The notes under the pieces are model-generated. The model was not told the DNA's origin and searched no databases. It was given only the letters and a program-made list of their open reading frames with translations. The translations under genes were made by a program, and so were the position numbers. DNA of 64,000 nucleotides. It comes from Levilactobacillus paucivorans (GTDB taxonomy: Bacteria > Bacillota > Bacilli > Lactobacillales > Lactobacillaceae). The stretch is taken from assembly GCF_001437125.1 (NCBI RefSeq), contig NZ_JQCA01000072.1:22794-86793 (forward strand). Direction: 5' to 3'. This document shows, one piece after another, positions 1-10,029 of the stretch. Within the stretch, counting starts at the first letter, position 1, and each line of letters starts with the position of its first letter.

Positions 1-591
1 CAACGTCGGAATACCTTTTAGTTCAGCCAGAGACCAAACCATTTCCAGTAAGACTTCACCAGAGAAGATAATCCCGAAAATACGAAGACCGAGAGTCAGA
101 AAACTTGAGACTTGTTCAAACAAGTTCGATGCTAAGAACATTGGCGATGGCTTAACAAAGCTTGCCAAGTAGCCCTTGGTTCCCCATTTTTTGAGGCCAG
201 CATAATTAGCCAAAACAACTGTCATCATTGACATCGTCAACGTTACAATTGGATCAGATGTTGGACTTCGAACAATTGCAGAACCATTGATTGCAACGTT
301 GAAGAATAAACCAAGTTGGTTTGAAAGAAAGAGAAACAGGAATAACGTGAATCCCCAAAGTCCAAATCCACTAACTTCCTTGGCTGGAATTGACCCTTTT
401 AAGATACCATTGGTGAAGTCAATTAACCATTCGAGAAAGTTCTGGCCTTTTGAAGGCCGCATCGAAACATGTCGAGACGTAAAGAAGATAACTGCGAATG
501 CCAGGATGAACACCACCAAACCTGACACCACATTAGCAGTACTAAATGTTAACTTCCAAATTCGAAAGGTTGAAACTGTACCACTTCCCAC
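1..591 (-). CDS. atpB: F1F0 ATP synthase subunit a (5' part, cut by window edge)
   Basis: Subunit a of the membrane F0 sector, which forms the proton half-channels beside the c-ring. The reverse strand reads 197 codons with no stop and runs off the window. It has an N-terminal hydrophobic helix, the NFLEWLIDFTNG segment, several membrane helices, and a partial C-terminal helix containing LTLGLRIFGIIFSGE, where the LGLR arginine is the essential proton-path residue of the family. The start is GTG at 591: an in-frame TAG lies directly upstream, and AGAGGTGAT is well placed as ribosome binding site. The rest of the atp operon should lie to the left. Confident; only the C-terminus is missing. Confidence 0.93.
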   Translation of the reverse strand, partial: MGSGTVSTFRIWKLTFSTANVVSGLVVFILAFAVIFFTSRHVSMRPSKGQNFLEWLIDFTNGILKGSIPAKEVSGFGLWGFTLFLFLFLSNQLGLFFNVAINGSAIVRSPTSDPIVTLTMSMMTVVLANYAGLKKWGTKGYLASFVKPSPMFLASNLFEQVSSFLTLGLRIFGIIFSGEVLLEMVWSLAELKGIPTL

Positions 592-643
592 CTAATATCA
601 CCTCTTTTCAAAGACATTTTCGCCTGGTCCTTTCAACCTGTAA

Positions 644-766
644 TCATTTAAGACCATTGTTGCGAATTTTTGAACGCAAGAAAGCGTGCTCAAACACAAT
701 AAAAATGATACCACCAAAATAGGTAAAAGACAAAGCATATTTCCCACTTTTTACCAAGAAAATCAT
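644..766 (-). CDS. 40-aa single-span membrane protein upstream of atpB
   Basis: An ORF of 40 codons (MIFLVKSGKYALSF...RNNGLK) in the same direction as atpB, ending 52 bases before the atpB GTG. Residues about 11-27 form one hydrophobic helix (YALSFTYFGGIIFIVFEHAF), followed by a basic tail. The ribosome binding site is weak (GAAAG before the ATG). Many atp operons begin with atpI, a small membrane protein that helps c-ring assembly; the position matches, but the sequence is far shorter than AtpI and I see no clear homology. An overlapping 28-codon frame starting at 776 is the main alternative. Unrecognised; treated as a plausible small gene. Confidence 0.4.
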   Translation of the reverse strand: MIFLVKSGKYALSFTYFGGIIFIVFEHAFLRSKIRNNGLK

Positions 767-867
767 TTTCTTTCATAGCTTTGCAAAAAGCGCTGTGAAA
801 ACAATGAGAACGCTTCCAGGTGGAGCCCATCAGGCCGCCGATCAGGTCGCTTACTCATCATATTTTC

Positions 868-906
868 ATAAAAAGAACAAGCCTGACCGGGGACTCGGTC
901 AGACTT
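868..906 (-). terminator. Rho-independent terminator of the upp operon
   Basis: On the minus strand AAGTCTGACC pairs with GGTCAGGCTT around a short loop and is followed by TTGTTCTTTTT. It starts 11 bases after the upp stop codon and separates upp from the atp operon promoter region. Confidence 0.85.
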
Positions 907-917
907 GAAAATTATGT

Positions 918-1547
918 TTACTTTGTCCCAAACAAGCGGTCACCCGCATCGCCTAATCCCGGAACAATGTAGCCATCTTCATTTATATGATCATCCAAAG
1001 CAGCCGTGTAAATATCAACGTCTGGATGGGCTTCTTGTAAGGCTTTAACACCTTCTGGTGCGGCAACTAAGCACACAAACTTCATGTTGCTAGCGCCCCG
1101 CTTCTTCAAGGCATCGATTGCCATGATAGCAGAACCACCGGTTGCCAACATTGGGTCGACAATAAAGATCTGTCGTTGGTCAATGTCAGACGGCAACTTA
1201 ACAAAGTATTCGTGGGGTTGTAAGGTCTTTTCGTCACGGTACATCCCGATGTGACCCACCTTAGCGGCTGGAATCAATTCTAGGATACCATCGACCATTC
1301 CGATACCAGCACGCAGGATCGGCACAATGGCAACTTTCTTACCAGATAACTCCTTTGCCGTCATCTGGCCCATTGGTGTCTCGATCTGCTTGTCTTGTAA
1401 TGGCATGTCGCGTGAAACGTCGTATGCCATCAGCGTCGAGATTTCGTTAACAACCTCGCGAAAACTACGAGTGCCGCAGTTTTTGTTCCGAATAATTGTT
1501 AACTTGTGTTGAATCAACGGGTGGTCAAGTACTTGAAACTTCCCCAT
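918..1547 (-). CDS. upp: Uracil phosphoribosyltransferase
   Basis: Cytoplasmic pyrimidine salvage enzyme making UMP from uracil and PRPP. The 209-residue length is standard. The PRPP-binding loop [10 protein letters not shown] is at residues 131-140, and the uracil-binding C-terminal segment [13 protein letters not shown] at 192-204. ATG is preceded by AAGGAGCG. It is the last gene of the minus-strand cluster and has its own terminator. The order glyA-upp-atp is typical of lactobacilli. Confidence 0.97.
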   Translation of the reverse strand: MGKFQVLDHPLIQHKLTIIRNKNCGTRSFREVVNEISTLMAYDVSRDMPLQDKQIETPMGQMTAKELSGKKVAIVPILRAGIGMVDGILELIPAAKVGHIGMYRDEKTLQPHEYFVKLPSDIDQRQIFIVDPMLATGGSAIMAIDALKKRGASNMKFVCLVAAPEGVKALQEAHPDVDIYTAALDDHINEDGYIVPGLGDAGDRLFGTK

Positions 1548-1638
1548 GAATAAACGCTCCTTTGTGATTTCTTACAATTGTACCATTATCTAAGCCATTG
1601 CAACGGACTAATTTAAAATGAAAACGTTTTTTCGTTAA

Positions 1639-2880
1639 TTAATTTAACGCACTCAGTGGATGAGCCGCCGTCAACGTTCTAACCTGGTCCCGGACCTCAG
1701 CTAACACCGTCTCGTCATTAGGGTTTAAGATGGTCTTCACGATGAGCTGAGCTACCTCACGACACTCGTCCGGATTAAATCCGCGCGTTGTAATCGCGGG
1801 TGTCCCTAACCGAATACCTGAAGTCTTGAAAGGACTCAGTGTTTCATTCGGAATAGCTTCTTTATTCGTCGTAATCATGACGCTATCCAGCAGTTCCTGC
1901 GCCTGCTTCCCATTTAAATCAGTGGCAGAAAGGTCTAAGGTCATCAAGTGGTTGTCCGTCCCGCCGGAAACGACGCGAACTGTTGGTAACTTGTTAAATT
2001 CATCGGCCATGGCCTGGGCATTGTCAATGATTGCCTGCGCATAGTCGGTAAACGCTGGCTGGAGGTCTTCAAAGAACGCCGCCGCTTTACCGGCAATCAC
2101 GTGTTCCAGAGGACCGCCTTGCGTGCCAGGGAAGACGGCTGAATTCAGTCGCTTGGCATTCTCCGCTTGCGAGAGGATAAGGCCCCCTCGTGGCCCACGA
2201 AGAGTCTTGTGCGTCGTCGTGGTGACCACGTCGGCAATTCCCACTGGCGATGGGTGCAGACCTGCCGCCACTAAACCGGCAATATGCGCCATATCCACCA
2301 TCAGGTAGGCGCCAACCTCATCGGCGATATCTCTGAAGGCTTGGAAATCAATCGTGCGTGAATAAGCTGAAGCCCCGGCCACAATCAATTGTGGCTTCAC
2401 TTTCAAGGCGAGGTCGCGAATCATGTCATAGTCTAAAAGTTCGGTCTCCGGATTCAACCCATAGCTGTAGGCTTGGTAGAGCTTACCAGAGAAGTTCACC
2501 TTGGCCCCATGGGTCAAGTGACCGCCGGCATCCAGGCCCATCCCCAAGATGGTGTCCCCAGGCTTCAAGAAAGCCGCATAGACCGCCTGATTGGCCTGTG
2601 AACCGGAATGGGGTTGCACGTTGGCATATTCGGCGTTGAAGAGCTTCTTAGCCCGGTCAATCGCCAGTTGTTCCACAACGTCAATGTACTGGGTTCCCCC
2701 GTAATACCGTTTGCCAGGATAGCCCTCAGCATATTTGTTGGTTAGAACGGAGCCCTGTGCCGTGCGGACGGCGTGACTGACGATATTTTCAGAGGCAATC
2801 AACTCAATGGTATCCTCTTGCCGCTGTTCCTCATGCGCAATGGCGCCCCATAAAGCTGGATCTTGTTCTTTAAAATTCAA
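1639..2880 (-). CDS. glyA: Serine hydroxymethyltransferase
   Basis: PLP enzyme converting serine and tetrahydrofolate to glycine and 5,10-methylene-THF, the main one-carbon source. The PLP-binding lysine lies in [10 protein letters not shown] (K225 in this numbering). I chose TTG at 2880: it follows GGAGGG with a 7-base spacing and gives 413 residues beginning [11 protein letters not shown], the usual family length. An in-frame ATG at 2913 would add 11 residues but has no ribosome binding site. It sits 45 bases after sua5 and 91 bases before upp. Confidence 0.95.
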   Translation of the reverse strand: MNFKEQDPALWGAIAHEEQRQEDTIELIASENIVSHAVRTAQGSVLTNKYAEGYPGKRYYGGTQYIDVVEQLAIDRAKKLFNAEYANVQPHSGSQANQAVYAAFLKPGDTILGMGLDAGGHLTHGAKVNFSGKLYQAYSYGLNPETELLDYDMIRDLALKVKPQLIVAGASAYSRTIDFQAFRDIADEVGAYLMVDMAHIAGLVAAGLHPSPVGIADVVTTTTHKTLRGPRGGLILSQAENAKRLNSAVFPGTQGGPLEHVIAGKAAAFFEDLQPAFTDYAQAIIDNAQAMADEFNKLPTVRVVSGGTDNHLMTLDLSATDLNGKQAQELLDSVMITTNKEAIPNETLSPFKTSGIRLGTPAITTRGFNPDECREVAQLIVKTILNPNDETVLAEVRDQVRTLTAAHPLSALN

Positions 2881-2958
2881 TGGCGGTCCCTCCTGAACTG
2901 TAGTTGGTTTCATTCTACCAAACTTTCAGCTCTGGCGGGACCGCCTTGCTCATCAAAC

Positions 2959-3987
2959 TTATAATAATTGATCTTTTGTAAAATGAACCTGGCCAGCAGA
3001 CTTATTGAGGCGGTTCATGTAAGCCGCACCCAAGCCCTCATCGGAGAAGCCCTGCGCTAAAATGCCCTTGACGGGGGACTCCAGGTCAAAGTGTCGTAAT
3101 CCGGCAAACAACCGGTGGCTGGCACTTGGTAAGTCGCGGCCCAGTGAAAAGAATTCGGCATTCTGAGGTAAGGTCAACCCACTCAACGTGTGGTCAAGCG
3201 CCATGATCCCAATTGCATCATCCTGTTGACCGGCCCACTTGAGCGCTGCCGCCCAATCCGTCACGTGATCGACAATGTAGACCTGAGCGTTAGGTGCGTA
3301 GTGTTTGTACTTCATCCCCGGCGCCTTAGGAACCTCGGTCGCCCCAACCTTATGATGGGTTGATCGCACGGTGCCAATCACGGCCTCCAGTTCTTCCTCG
3401 GTCACGGCGCCTGGCCGTAGGATCGTTGGCACGTCGGTCGACATATCCAAGACCGTCGATTCGACTCCCACTTCAGTAGGGCCATCGTCCAAGATGCCCG
3501 CGATTTTCCCATTTAAATCATGGTAAACGTGCTTGGCTAAGGTCGGACTAGGTTTACCAGAAGTGTTAGCGGATGGCCCTACCAGGGGTACTCCAGCCTC
3601 TTTGATGAGGTCTAGCGTCACCTGATTGTCCGGATTCCGGAAAGCAGCCGTCTGCAATCCACCAGTCACAGCCGGCGATAAGGCCCCTGGCTGTAACTTG
3701 AAGATCAACGTCAGTGAACCTGGCCAAAAAGCCTTGATGAGTGCTTGGGCCTTATCTGACAAGGGTTGGGCATACTGTTCTACAGTAGCTTGACCCGTCA
3801 CGTGGACAATCAGTGGATTGTCACTCGGACGTCCCTTGGCCAAATACACCTGTTTCACGGCGGCCTCATTGGTGGCATCCGCGCCTAGACCATACACGGT
3901 CTCGGTGGGAAAGGCCACGAGTTGGCCTGCCTTGATGGCAGCAGCCGCTTCGCTAATCTGATTGGGTTTAAAAATTTTCGTTTCCAT
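2959..3987 (-). CDS. L-threonylcarbamoyladenylate synthase, Sua5 type
   Basis: Makes threonylcarbamoyl-AMP from threonine, bicarbonate and ATP, the first step of t6A37 tRNA modification. The N-terminal YrdC-like domain carries AFPTETVYGLGADA and the KGRPSDNPLIVH motif. At 342 residues it is the long Sua5/YwlC form with the C-terminal Sua5 domain, after a linker near residues 210-230. TsaE, another component of the same pathway, is encoded at 63.3 kb in this window. It lies 28 bases after prmC in a translation-related cluster. Confidence 0.94.
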   Translation of the reverse strand: METKIFKPNQISEAAAAIKAGQLVAFPTETVYGLGADATNEAAVKQVYLAKGRPSDNPLIVHVTGQATVEQYAQPLSDKAQALIKAFWPGSLTLIFKLQPGALSPAVTGGLQTAAFRNPDNQVTLDLIKEAGVPLVGPSANTSGKPSPTLAKHVYHDLNGKIAGILDDGPTEVGVESTVLDMSTDVPTILRPGAVTEEELEAVIGTVRSTHHKVGATEVPKAPGMKYKHYAPNAQVYIVDHVTDWAAALKWAGQQDDAIGIMALDHTLSGLTLPQNAEFFSLGRDLPSASHRLFAGLRHFDLESPVKGILAQGFSDEGLGAAYMNRLNKSAGQVHFTKDQLL

Positions 3988-4015
3988 TCCGTCTCTTCTC
4001 TCCCATTCCCTAAAC

Positions 4016-4858
4016 TTAGAGTTGAACTCGAACCATTCGGTCTTGCCCGTTGATATCCTGGCGAATCGTCACAGTTGCCGTAGGCAGTGCCGTTTCAAAG
4101 ATCGCCCGAACCGCGGCGCCCTGCTGATAGCCAATTTCCGCAAAGAATTGCCCCGTCGGCGTCAGTCGTTGGGCTAATTCCGTGGCAAAACGGCGATAAA
4201 ACGCCAGACCGTGATCCGCCGCAAATAAAGCCTGGTCAGGCTCGAAGCGTTTCACGCTATCATCCATCACGGCCGTCTCCGACCGATCGATGTAGGGCGG
4301 ATTGGACACGATCACGTCAAAACGTTGACGAGCTACCGGGGTAAATAGATCTCCGACCGCAAAGATCACCTCGGCGTGTTGGGCCGCGGCATTCTCACGA
4401 GCAACTGCTACCGCCTCAGCCGAAATATCCGTGGCCGTCACTACCCACTCGGGGCGTTGCGCCTTGAGGGTCACGGCAATGGCGCCGCTTCCAGTGCCCA
4501 CGTCTAACACGTGTTGGCTGACAGCGACGACATCGTTTAAGATCCAGGCGACTAATTCCTCCGTTTCTTGACGGGGAATCAGTGTGGCTGGTGTGACGCG
4601 AAAGCCTTGCCCGTAGAACGGCGCCTGACCCAAGATATATTGGGCAGGTTCGCCGGCTACAATCCGAGAAATTCGCTGCTGATAGGTCACCCACTCGGCA
4701 TTCGGCATTGGCTCACGATAATGCTGAACCAGCTGGGTAAATGACCACCCATGACTCTCCAGCAACAGGTATTGTGCGGCAGCCGGATCGGCCGTCGTTT
4801 CCTGTAACTGGTCCTCACCCCACCGCAATGCCGTCAGGTAAGTGTGGGCGTTAGTCAT
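4016..4858 (-). CDS. prmC: Release factor glutamine methyltransferase
   Basis: Methylates the glutamine of the GGQ motif in release factors, using SAM. The N-terminal helical domain is followed by the SAM motif [10 protein letters not shown] (119-128) and the substrate-glutamine motif NPPY (186-189). The 280-residue length is normal. The first codons overlap the 3' end of prfA by 8 bases, so the enzyme is translationally coupled to its substrate RF1. Confidence 0.96.
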   Translation of the reverse strand: MTNAHTYLTALRWGEDQLQETTADPAAAQYLLLESHGWSFTQLVQHYREPMPNAEWVTYQQRISRIVAGEPAQYILGQAPFYGQGFRVTPATLIPRQETEELVAWILNDVVAVSQHVLDVGTGSGAIAVTLKAQRPEWVVTATDISAEAVAVARENAAAQHAEVIFAVGDLFTPVARQRFDVIVSNPPYIDRSETAVMDDSVKRFEPDQALFAADHGLAFYRRFATELAQRLTPTGQFFAEIGYQQGAAVRAIFETALPTATVTIRQDINGQDRMVRVQL

Positions 4859-5936
4859 TGTTCTTTAAATCTTCTAATTTAGCGGCTTGATCGGAAAGAA
4901 TCAAGGCATCAATGATGTCATCGAGTTCCCCATTCATAATCCGGTCCAGCTTATTCAACGTCAAGCCGATGCGGTGATCAGTCACCCGGTTTTGAGGGTA
5001 GTTGTAGGTTCTGATCCGTTCGGACCGGTCCCCCGTTCCCACTGCGGACTTTCGTTCGGCATCATAGGCGCTACGTTCCTGTTGCTTGTAGTAATCATAG
5101 ACTCGGGCCCGCAGAATCTGCATGGCCTTCGCCCGGTTTTGTTGTTGTGACCGTTCATCTTGCATGGCCACGACGATCCCCGTTGGTAAGTGGGTCATCC
5201 GCACGGCAGATGAAGTCTTGTTAATATGTTGACCACCGGCACCAGAAGACCGGTAAACGTCGGTCCGAATATCCTTAGGATCGATGTCAATGTCGACTTC
5301 TTCTTCCTCAGGCATGACCCCAACCGTTGCGGTACTGGTATGCACCCGACCGGCTGATTCGGTTGCGGGCACCCGTTGAACCCGGTGAGCCCCGTTTTCG
5401 AACTTGAGCTTCGAGTAAACCTTGTCCCCGGTAATCATGAGAACAATTTCCTTGAACCCACCGACTTCGGTGGCGTTCTCGTCAACAACTTCAATCTTCC
5501 AACCTTGGCGTTCGGCGTACTTGGAGTACATGCTAAACAAGTCGGCCGCAAATAAGCTGGCTTCATCCCCACCGGCAGCCCCGTGAATTTCCATGATGAT
5601 ATTCTTATCATCGTTAGGGTCCTTAGGCAAAAGCAACAGCTTGATGTCTTCTTCTAACTGCTCCTTTTGGGCTTCCAGATCCTTCAATTCTTCCTTAACC
5701 ATCGTGGCCATGTCGTCGTCTAATTTTTCATACAACATGTCCTCGTCATCCTTGATTTGCTGGGTGACATCTTCAAATTGGTGATACTTGTCCACCGTTT
5801 CCCGCAATTCGCCTTCTTCTTTCGAAAGCTTCATGAAACGCTGGGTGTCCGCAATAATTGCGGGGTCACTAATTAATTCGTTCAGCTCGTCATAGCGGTC
5901 GGCTACGGCTTGCAGTTTTTCAAACATCTCGTCCAT
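4851..5936 (-). CDS. prfA: Peptide chain release factor 1
   Basis: RF1 recognises UAA and UAG and triggers peptidyl-tRNA hydrolysis. The catalytic GGQ is at 234-236 within [11 protein letters not shown], and the stop-codon tripeptide PAT at 190-192 identifies RF1 rather than RF2 (SPF). Length 361. An in-frame ATG three codons downstream (MFEKLQ) is an alternative start. Followed by prmC with an 8-base overlap; tdk lies 21 bases upstream in the same direction. Confidence 0.97.
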   Translation of the reverse strand: MDEMFEKLQAVADRYDELNELISDPAIIADTQRFMKLSKEEGELRETVDKYHQFEDVTQQIKDDEDMLYEKLDDDMATMVKEELKDLEAQKEQLEEDIKLLLLPKDPNDDKNIIMEIHGAAGGDEASLFAADLFSMYSKYAERQGWKIEVVDENATEVGGFKEIVLMITGDKVYSKLKFENGAHRVQRVPATESAGRVHTSTATVGVMPEEEEVDIDIDPKDIRTDVYRSSGAGGQHINKTSSAVRMTHLPTGIVVAMQDERSQQQNRAKAMQILRARVYDYYKQQERSAYDAERKSAVGTGDRSERIRTYNYPQNRVTDHRIGLTLNKLDRIMNGELDDIIDALILSDQAAKLEDLKNND

Positions 5937-5957
5937 TCTCTACTTAACCTCGTTTCG

Positions 5958-6542
5958 TTATTTACCGATCTGATCTAATGGTGGATTGAAATAATGCCGC
6001 CGACAAACGGGGTAGTATGCTTCATTCCCCCCGATTTGGACTTGTTCGCCCTCGTAAACCGGTTGGTTGTCGTGGAATCGCAGATTCATAATGGCCTTCT
6101 TGGCACAGAACCAGCAAATGGTCTTCATCTCTTCAATCTTATCTGCATACAACAACAGATATTTAGACCCTTCAAACAGTTCATTTCTAAAGTCATTCTT
6201 CAAGCCAAACGTCATGACGGGAACCTTTAACTCATCCACCACACGAGCCAATTGCAACACGTGATCCTTGGTGAGGAACTGCGCCTCATCAATTAACACA
6301 CAGTTGGCGTGCTCGTCGATGCGCTTGACCTCGTCATACAAGTTGGTCTCTTCAAAAATTGGATGGGCTTCTCGCTTCAGCCCAATTCGACTGGCAATGT
6401 AACCGACCTGATCTCTGGTGTCCAGGCCACTGGTCATGATGATGACCCGCTTGTGTTGTTCCTCGTAGTTATGCGCGACCTTTAGAATCTCGATCGTTTT
6501 CCCACTATTCATTGCACCGTACCGAAAAAATAGCTGTGCCAC
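5958..6542 (-). CDS. tdk: Thymidine kinase
   Basis: Phosphorylates thymidine to dTMP in salvage. The P-loop GAMNSGKT is at residues 9-16, the catalytic DEAQF motif near 85, and a zinc site is formed by CWFC and a late C..H pair (CRRHYF). The 194-residue length fits the type II family. The start is GTG at 6542 behind GGTGGGAGT. It is the first gene of the tdk-prfA-prmC-sua5-glyA-upp run. Confidence 0.96.
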   Translation of the reverse strand: MAQLFFRYGAMNSGKTIEILKVAHNYEEQHKRVIIMTSGLDTRDQVGYIASRIGLKREAHPIFEETNLYDEVKRIDEHANCVLIDEAQFLTKDHVLQLARVVDELKVPVMTFGLKNDFRNELFEGSKYLLLYADKIEEMKTICWFCAKKAIMNLRFHDNQPVYEGEQVQIGGNEAYYPVCRRHYFNPPLDQIGK

Positions 6543-6747
6543 GTTACTCCCACCTTTTTGACAGTTTCTATCTATTATAGCTGATTACACCTGAAAATTC
6601 GACCTCAGACCGTGCAAACTTTCCTTGCGATTTAACAAAGTTCAGGCCCGCTGCTCCCCTATTTCCGGAAAAAATGCTAAAATGAATGTTTGAATATTAA
6701 TGAAACGGCAATTTTAAAAAATTAGTGCAATTAAGGAGCGACAATTC

Positions 6748-8097
6748 ATGTCATTGAGAAGCGGCTTTGCCACCTTTGCGGGGAGATCCTCTTACTGGTT
6801 TCTCCACACCTTTCTTCACGGGGGCAGTTCCCTGCCTGGAAAAATTACCTTAAAGCTCGACCCTAATATTCTGAAGGCGTTGGGGGCCAACTACGACGTC
6901 ATCGTCATCACCGGAACCAACGGGAAAACGTTGACCACGGCCCTCACCGTCTCCGTGTTGGGTCAGAAGTACCCGTCTATCCTGACGAACCCGACCGGTT
7001 CCAACATGGAACAAGGGATTGTCACCACCTTTCTGAATGCTAAACGTCCCAAGACCGGTCGGCCCATTGCCGTCTTAGAAGTCGACGAGGCTAACGTGAT
7101 CAAGGTCACCAAGTACATTCAGCCTAAGGCCTTCGTCTTCACAAACATCTTCCGCGATCAGATGGACCGCTACGGGGAAATCTACACAACCTATCAAAAA
7201 ATCTTGGATGGGGTGGCTTTAGCCCCTGAGGCCACCATTATTGCCAACGGCGATTCCCCAATCTTTAACTCTAAGGAACTGCCAAACCCCATTCAATACT
7301 ATGGATTTGACGACCAACCAGATGGTGACTTCAAGGCGAAGCCCAATACCGACGGCGTCCTATGTCCCGTCTGCGAACACATTCTGCACTATCATTCCTT
7401 AACCTACAGTAACCAGGGTAAGTACTTTTGCCCCAATTGTGGCTTCCATCGTCCAGAGTTGACTTACCGGTTGACTAAATTGGGCGAACAGACCCCAACG
7501 TCATCAACCTTTGACTTGGACGGCCATTCCTACACGATCGGTGTCGGGGGAACCTATAACATCTACAATGCCCTGGCCGCCTATGCCGTGGGCCGGTTTC
7601 TCGAGGTTTCACCTGACCAAATTTCGCAGGCCTTTACCGCGAACGAACGGGTCTTTGGCCGTCAAGAAGTCATTGACGTTGATGGCAAACAGGTCACAAT
7701 CATTCTGGTCAAGAATCCCGTGGGCTTGGACCAAGTCCTGCATATGATTGGCACAGACACCCACCAATTTTCACTGGTCGGCCTGCTCAACGCCAACTAT
7801 GCCGATGGGATCGATACGAGTTGGATCTGGGATGGCGACTTCGAACAACTTGCTAATCTGGACATTCCAACCGTCATCACCGGTGGCGAACGCTACAAAG
7901 ACATCACCTTCCGCTTCAAGGTGGCCGGGATTCCGGATAGCCGTCACATCGTGGAACCCGATCTAGAAAAGGTCGTCGAACAAATTAAACAGGTGCCAAC
8001 CGAACGTGTTTACGTGCTGGCCACCTACACGGCCATGCTACAAATGCGTAAGATTTTAGCCGCTAAGGGCTACATTAAGGAGGGATTGGGCGTATGA
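6748..8097 (+). CDS. murT: Lipid II isoglutaminyl synthase, MurT subunit
   Basis: ATP-dependent Mur-ligase-like subunit that, with GatD, amidates the D-glutamate of lipid II. The ATP loop TGTNGKT is at residues 55-61. A zinc ribbon made of two CxxC pairs (CPVC and CPNC, about 208-231) is inserted in the middle domain and is diagnostic of MurT. A C-terminal DUF1727 region follows. Length 449. AAGGAGCG precedes the ATG. The stop overlaps gatD by 4 bases (ATGA). Amidation at this position is needed for efficient cross-linking in many Firmicutes. Confidence 0.95.
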   Translation: MSLRSGFATFAGRSSYWFLHTFLHGGSSLPGKITLKLDPNILKALGANYDVIVITGTNGKTLTTALTVSVLGQKYPSILTNPTGSNMEQGIVTTFLNAKRPKTGRPIAVLEVDEANVIKVTKYIQPKAFVFTNIFRDQMDRYGEIYTTYQKILDGVALAPEATIIANGDSPIFNSKELPNPIQYYGFDDQPDGDFKAKPNTDGVLCPVCEHILHYHSLTYSNQGKYFCPNCGFHRPELTYRLTKLGEQTPTSSTFDLDGHSYTIGVGGTYNIYNALAAYAVGRFLEVSPDQISQAFTANERVFGRQEVIDVDGKQVTIILVKNPVGLDQVLHMIGTDTHQFSLVGLLNANYADGIDTSWIWDGDFEQLANLDIPTVITGGERYKDITFRFKVAGIPDSRHIVEPDLEKVVEQIKQVPTERVYVLATYTAMLQMRKILAAKGYIKEGLGV

Positions 8098-8798
8098 CCT
8101 ACGAATTAAACGTGGCTCACCTATACGGAGACTTAATGAACACCTACGGAGACGTCGGGAACATTTTGGCGTTAAACTACTACGCTAAACAAATGGACGT
8201 CCACTTAAACGTTAAGGTTGTCAGCCTGGAAGAAGAGTTTCATGCCGCTGACTATGACCTCGCCTTCTTTGGTGGGGGCCAGGACTTTGAGCAAACCATT
8301 GTTTCCCAAGATATTCAAACCAAGAAAGCCGAACTGACCAAGTTCATTGAATCCGACGGTCCGTTGCTCGCTATCTGTGGGGGCTTTCAACTCTTAGGCC
8401 ACTACTATATTGGGGCTAACGGTGAAAAGCTACCTGGCATTGGCGCCCTTGACCACTATACGTTGGCCCAGGACAACAACCGGTTCATTGGCAACATCGT
8501 CATCAAGAACCAGGAAACCGGCGAGACTTACCACGGTTTCGAAAACCATCAAGGCCGGACTTTTCTGGGAACCAACGAACGCCCCTTGGGTAACGTGGTC
8601 TCCGGTAAGGGTAATAACGGCGAGGACGGGACTGAAGGCGCCATCTACAAGAACGTTTACTGCTCCTACTTCCACGGTCCGATCTTGACCCGGAACGGGG
8701 ACATCGCTAAGCACCTCTTGGTTGCTGCCTTGAAACGGAAGTTCCCTACAGCTGACTTCAGCCAACAGGAAGCCTTACCCATTCCCGCAACCTTCTAA
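8094..8798 (+). CDS. gatD: Lipid II isoglutaminyl synthase, glutaminase subunit GatD
   Basis: Class I glutamine amidotransferase (CobB/CobQ-like) delivering ammonia to MurT. The nucleophile is C95 in AICGGFQLLG; the partner histidine lies in YFHGPIL near residue 196. The 234-residue length is normal. Translationally coupled to murT by a 4-base overlap and closed by a strong terminator. Confidence 0.95.
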   Translation: MTYELNVAHLYGDLMNTYGDVGNILALNYYAKQMDVHLNVKVVSLEEEFHAADYDLAFFGGGQDFEQTIVSQDIQTKKAELTKFIESDGPLLAICGGFQLLGHYYIGANGEKLPGIGALDHYTLAQDNNRFIGNIVIKNQETGETYHGFENHQGRTFLGTNERPLGNVVSGKGNNGEDGTEGAIYKNVYCSYFHGPILTRNGDIAKHLLVAALKRKFPTADFSQQEALPIPATF

Positions 8799-8810
8799 AT
8801 TTAAATTCAA

Positions 8811-8849
8811 AATGCCGCCTCGAGAATATTTCTCGTAGCGGCATTTTTT
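8811..8849 (+). terminator. Terminator of murT-gatD
   Basis: AATGCCGC pairs with GCGGCATT, with an inner GAGAA/TTCTC stem, followed by TTTTTT. It begins 13 bases after the gatD stop and lies between convergent genes. Confidence 0.9.
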
Positions 8850-8859
8850 ATGTTCATTT

Positions 8860-9879
8860 TTATGAACGCGTCTTCTCAGCCAAGTAGGTTCCAATCACCG
8901 CATTTCGCTGATCGAGGTACGGTTCATTCGGAGCAACGGGATGAACCCGGTTGGAAAGAAAGACCATCGCCTGATCGGCCACAGGATCCAAGACCAGATA
9001 AGTCCCCGTGAACCCGGAGTGCCACAGCACCCGATGTGGCTGAGGCCAAGCGGCCGTGGTCAGTGCCCAGCCAAGGGATCGGCCAGCCCGACCAGTTGGT
9101 GTCCAGTCTCGAAGCAAGTCGTGAATCAACACCGGTGGCAACACGCTGGCCGCCGTCTCGGGATGCAGGTAAGCTTGGCAGAAGAGCACCAGGTCATCAA
9201 CGGTGCTGAACAGACCGGCCGACCCACAGTGACGGGCCAAGACCCAGCCCTTGGGATCGTGAACGATTCCTCTGACCAATCCCCGACCGGGTTCCACCGC
9301 CGTGGGAATACATTGCAACGGATCATTGGGCGTAAACGTACTGTGCCGCATACCCAAGGGTTCCAACACCCGTTGGGTAACGGCCGCTTGGATGGACATC
9401 CCTAGAATTTGTTCGATAATCCATCCCATGAAGATGTAATTCACATCAGCGTAAACCATTTGCCGATTAAAGGTGGGCCCCACGTGGAGCCCCAGCAACC
9501 CCGTCTTCAACGCCTCAGCCGGTAGTTTGTTTCGGTTGGGGATATACCCCGTAATTCCGGAGGTATGCGTCAACAGGTGACGCACCGTGACCCGCGCATC
9601 TCCCCATTCCGGTAGCCAACGGGTAATCGGATCCTCTAAGCTAAGTCGACCCTGTGCCAGGAGTTGCAAGGTCACCGACAGGGTTCCCACGACCTTCGTT
9701 AGGGAAGCCACGTCGTATTGCATCCCCGGCCGCAACGCTTCACGTTGGGGAATCAGCGCGGCCACTCCCATCTGACCGGTCTCGACTCGATCGCCATCGA
9801 TCAAAGCATAACTGACCCCCGGCACCACGTGTTCCGTGACGATCCGCTGGAGGGCCGCCTTCGTTTGTGGATAACCCAT
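8860..9879 (-). CDS. Serine hydrolase, beta-lactamase / class C PBP-like
   Basis: A 339-residue protein of the beta-lactamase-related serine hydrolase family (PF00144). The SxxK nucleophile motif is SLTK (59-62), YADVNY is at the second motif position, and WHSGFTGT holds the HxG motif. No signal peptide is visible, so it is probably cytoplasmic. The ATG at 9879 is chosen because AGGAGGTGGC sits directly upstream; the open frame extends 30 codons further without a ribosome binding site. The substrate cannot be told; relatives include esterases and D-amino-peptidases. Confidence 0.85.
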   Translation of the reverse strand: MGYPQTKAALQRIVTEHVVPGVSYALIDGDRVETGQMGVAALIPQREALRPGMQYDVASLTKVVGTLSVTLQLLAQGRLSLEDPITRWLPEWGDARVTVRHLLTHTSGITGYIPNRNKLPAEALKTGLLGLHVGPTFNRQMVYADVNYIFMGWIIEQILGMSIQAAVTQRVLEPLGMRHSTFTPNDPLQCIPTAVEPGRGLVRGIVHDPKGWVLARHCGSAGLFSTVDDLVLFCQAYLHPETAASVLPPVLIHDLLRDWTPTGRAGRSLGWALTTAAWPQPHRVLWHSGFTGTYLVLDPVADQAMVFLSNRVHPVAPNEPYLDQRNAVIGTYLAEKTRS

Positions 9880-9978
9880 CTTGCCACCTCCTGTTTCTTT
9901 CTCCCATTCTACCCATCGACCACCACCGAATGCAATGGCGTCCCCGACTGGAAGACAGAATTTTACCAAATGCTTACC

Positions 9979-10012
9979 AAAAAGGACCCGAACGCTAAGC
10001 GCTACGGGTCCT
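9979..10012 (-). terminator. Terminator downstream of the ABC exporter operon
   Basis: On the minus strand AGGACCC pairs with GGGTCCT around an AGCGCTTAGCG loop, followed by TTTTTGG. It ends the two-gene exporter operon and precedes the serine hydrolase. Confidence 0.8.
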
Positions 10013-10029
10013 CATTCTAGTTAAACGAA

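Noticed and set aside
805..818. cre-like sequence TGAGAACGCTTCCA upstream of atpB
   Set aside because: Two mismatches at fixed positions of the consensus; too weak to call a site.
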